Source: Simiduia sp. 21SJ11W-1 (GTDB lineage: Bacteria > Pseudomonadota > Gammaproteobacteria > Pseudomonadales > Cellvibrionaceae). From it: DNA of 64,000 bases. Of this stretch, positions 63,701-64,000 are shown in pieces (within the stretch, counting starts at the first letter, position 1; every line of letters starts with the position of its first letter). Position numbers and translations under genes: made by a program. The notes under the pieces are model-generated. The model saw only the letters and a list, made by a program, of their open reading frames with translations. It had not been told where the DNA came from and searched no databases. The stretch covers positions 1,240,001 to 1,304,000 of the forward strand of contig NZ_CP090959.1 of the NCBI RefSeq assembly GCF_024138675.1, in the 5' to 3' direction.

Positions 63701-64000
63701 ACCGGATGTGGCGCCCGCAAAAGATCCGCTATTTGATGCCGATGCCCTGTTGCGCCGTATGAGGGGGCGCCACGATCGGATGGCAGAATTGGTAAAATCT
63801 TTTCTGGCATCACTGCCAGATACGCTTAACAATATAGAGGCACTGCTAGCCACAGACGCCTATTCGGAACTTATTTTTTGTGCCCATACGTTAAAGGGTT
63901 CTGCAGCAAATTTGGGGGCAGTTGATTTGCAGCAGCGCATTGCGCGGGTAGAAGATGCTGCGCGTAAACTCGATAGCAATCCCGCCGATATCGAGGCCAA
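60756..64000 (+). CDS. Hybrid sensor histidine kinase with receiver and Hpt domains, 3' end outside window
   Basis: At least 1081 residues are visible. TM1 lies near residues 26-46, a periplasmic sensor region runs to about 330, and TM2 is near 332-352. A coiled coil follows, then HisKA with the phospho-acceptor His427 in [13 protein letters not shown], and the HATPase with [19 protein letters not shown] and [12 protein letters not shown] degenerate receiver-like region (about 650-775) precedes a full receiver (about 808-925) with Asp862 in [11 protein letters not shown] and Lys in LPKPFEE. An Hpt domain begins near 990, with His1044 in [11 protein letters not shown] full phosphorelay is thus contained in one protein. 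It diverges from the TonB receptor/YfiR genes. Confidence 0.93.
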   Translation, partial: MANGSTSKAKAQVSVNNISRMSTGLFASAVILVAPLLVLLYLYFSEINRELATLKKQTGSIEALQQLVALQIHLTDEYYNRYYPSPETVQILANKSAAEAGLGAEPDVALWLLQLQAMDAVLARHYSDSDLGWQALRAQLEPLWASRSWQSQLNQLRTLQTPVHEFTQRLMVAANLIWSKEPAVREQARLLFIDLTHAKQALFVTTEALAQFALAKTTAERESEFQQLQITLIQLANENVNVEFELPEGISQQQLSYVDLVDLAQKALKKKRRLDFVGILPGDVADMGLALDVEKMRGLTWDKISELNRAQLQLADILDEHLNGALERERQWRIVVLFWVALLVVAACLLGGYIIHNIRATQLFLDHENQQLEARVKARTQEIIAAKNEAEQLNRILGKQTQISTELARKAEMASSAKSLFLAAMSHEIRTPLNAVLGGANILGKTQLDERQKGILSLITQSGKTLLELINEILDFSKIEANQLELESALFDLEQQLLEIVQMFALKAKEKDIPLNVFFDCRCEGEWLGDALRIKQIVINLLSNAIKFTAKGSISLRVGLNDEKQILISVEDTGIGIRAEQLNNLFEAFVQSDSSTTRKYGGTGLGLSISKRLAEMHGGNISVVSTLGKGSTFIVALPLKHKVAPPAFEVANHLGICLLSHSKDLERQLRQWYGRLQVVDSAKNLRDYLDTLSATQKESLVVVAESDALLKDHDRLQKGISHWRQMNIEVPWVLLTSQAAFDCDDTHRVHMELKKMGSNVQLPLLSKGSKLRQAIVYAAERSDGPALDWMNVEKEPQGRRFKGRVLLAEDVEFNRVIACEILEACGLEIDCVNDGAQAVRYMQSYYNEPQADRKTIKLILMDLHMPELNGLDATRKIRDLEREACLPAMPIVAMTADVLVDTRDQIEQVGMSGYLPKPFEEQELLDLLAQYFPPDESNKESSHPVAQALLERTGQQLNLTPNGGSSQAAAPAPKSSAPEMAKPDVAPAKDPLFDADALLRRMRGRHDRMAELVKSFLASLPDTLNNIEALLATDAYSELIFCAHTLKGSAANLGAVDLQQRIARVEDAARKLDSNPADIEA

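Overview
The window is about 64 kb of a gammaproteobacterial chromosome with moderately high GC and dense coding. The adjacency of purM, a DUF2066 gene and hda, the presence of fabV, and the many TonB receptors, sensory proteins and RND pump genes all fit a marine or aquatic member of the Cellvibrionales/Alteromonadales type. A Cellvibrionaceae relative such as Simiduia is my guess, made from gene content only. I see no rRNA, tRNA, insertion sequence, prophage or CRISPR array.

Layout. 1-4.1 kb: the 5' part of purM, diverging from a DUF2066 gene and hda, then a 2OG-Fe(II) oxygenase that meets a Lrp-type regulator tail to tail. 4.1-9.8 kb: a complete thiamine operon (thiC-thiO-thiS-thiG-thiD/E fusion) behind a TPP riboswitch. 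9.8-17.4 kb: a secreted HExxH protein, a second Lrp regulator, a TonB receptor with a PepSY membrane protein, a 2-hydroxyacid dehydrogenase and an ElaA-like acetyltransferase. 17.6-23.6 kb: putA with a divergent Lrp regulator, then an acyl-CoA dehydrogenase and SDR pair. 23.6-33.6 kb: a GGDEF/EAL protein, an MFS transporter, a secreted amidohydrolase, fabV, an MBL-fold hydrolase, an aldo/keto reductase, a small beta-barrel protein and a GST. 33.6-39.5 kb: an RND pump operon, and a padR gene coupled to a frameshifted membrane protein. 39.9-44.8 kb: one leftward operon of a small secreted protein, two GIN-domain (DUF2807) proteins, a GntR/YtrA-type regulator and an ABC exporter whose permease has a large coiled-coil insert. 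45-48 kb: a membrane-anchored coiled-coil protein and small genes. 48.2-54 kb: a glycolipid cluster (GT39, a PAP2-GtrA fusion, GT9) and a SulP permease. 54-57.3 kb: an M20 peptidase and an Xre/RES toxin-antitoxin pair lying between two 7-bp tandem repeat arrays. 57.3-64 kb: DUF4870, a YfiR-like protein, a TonB receptor and a divergent hybrid histidine kinase that runs off the end.

The most interesting parts are as follows. (1) The GIN/ABC operon has a sigma70-like promoter inside an 8-6-8 bp palindrome, and the same half-site recurs five times at exactly 11-bp spacing upstream. (2) There are three unrelated repeat arrays with a 7-bp period, of 20, 14 and 4 units, all intergenic. (3) The padR promoter is covered by two palindromes centred 21 bp apart, and the coupled gene has lost its reading frame at a run of five C. 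(4) Two rightward intrinsic terminators have no obvious gene in front of them, which suggests small transcripts.
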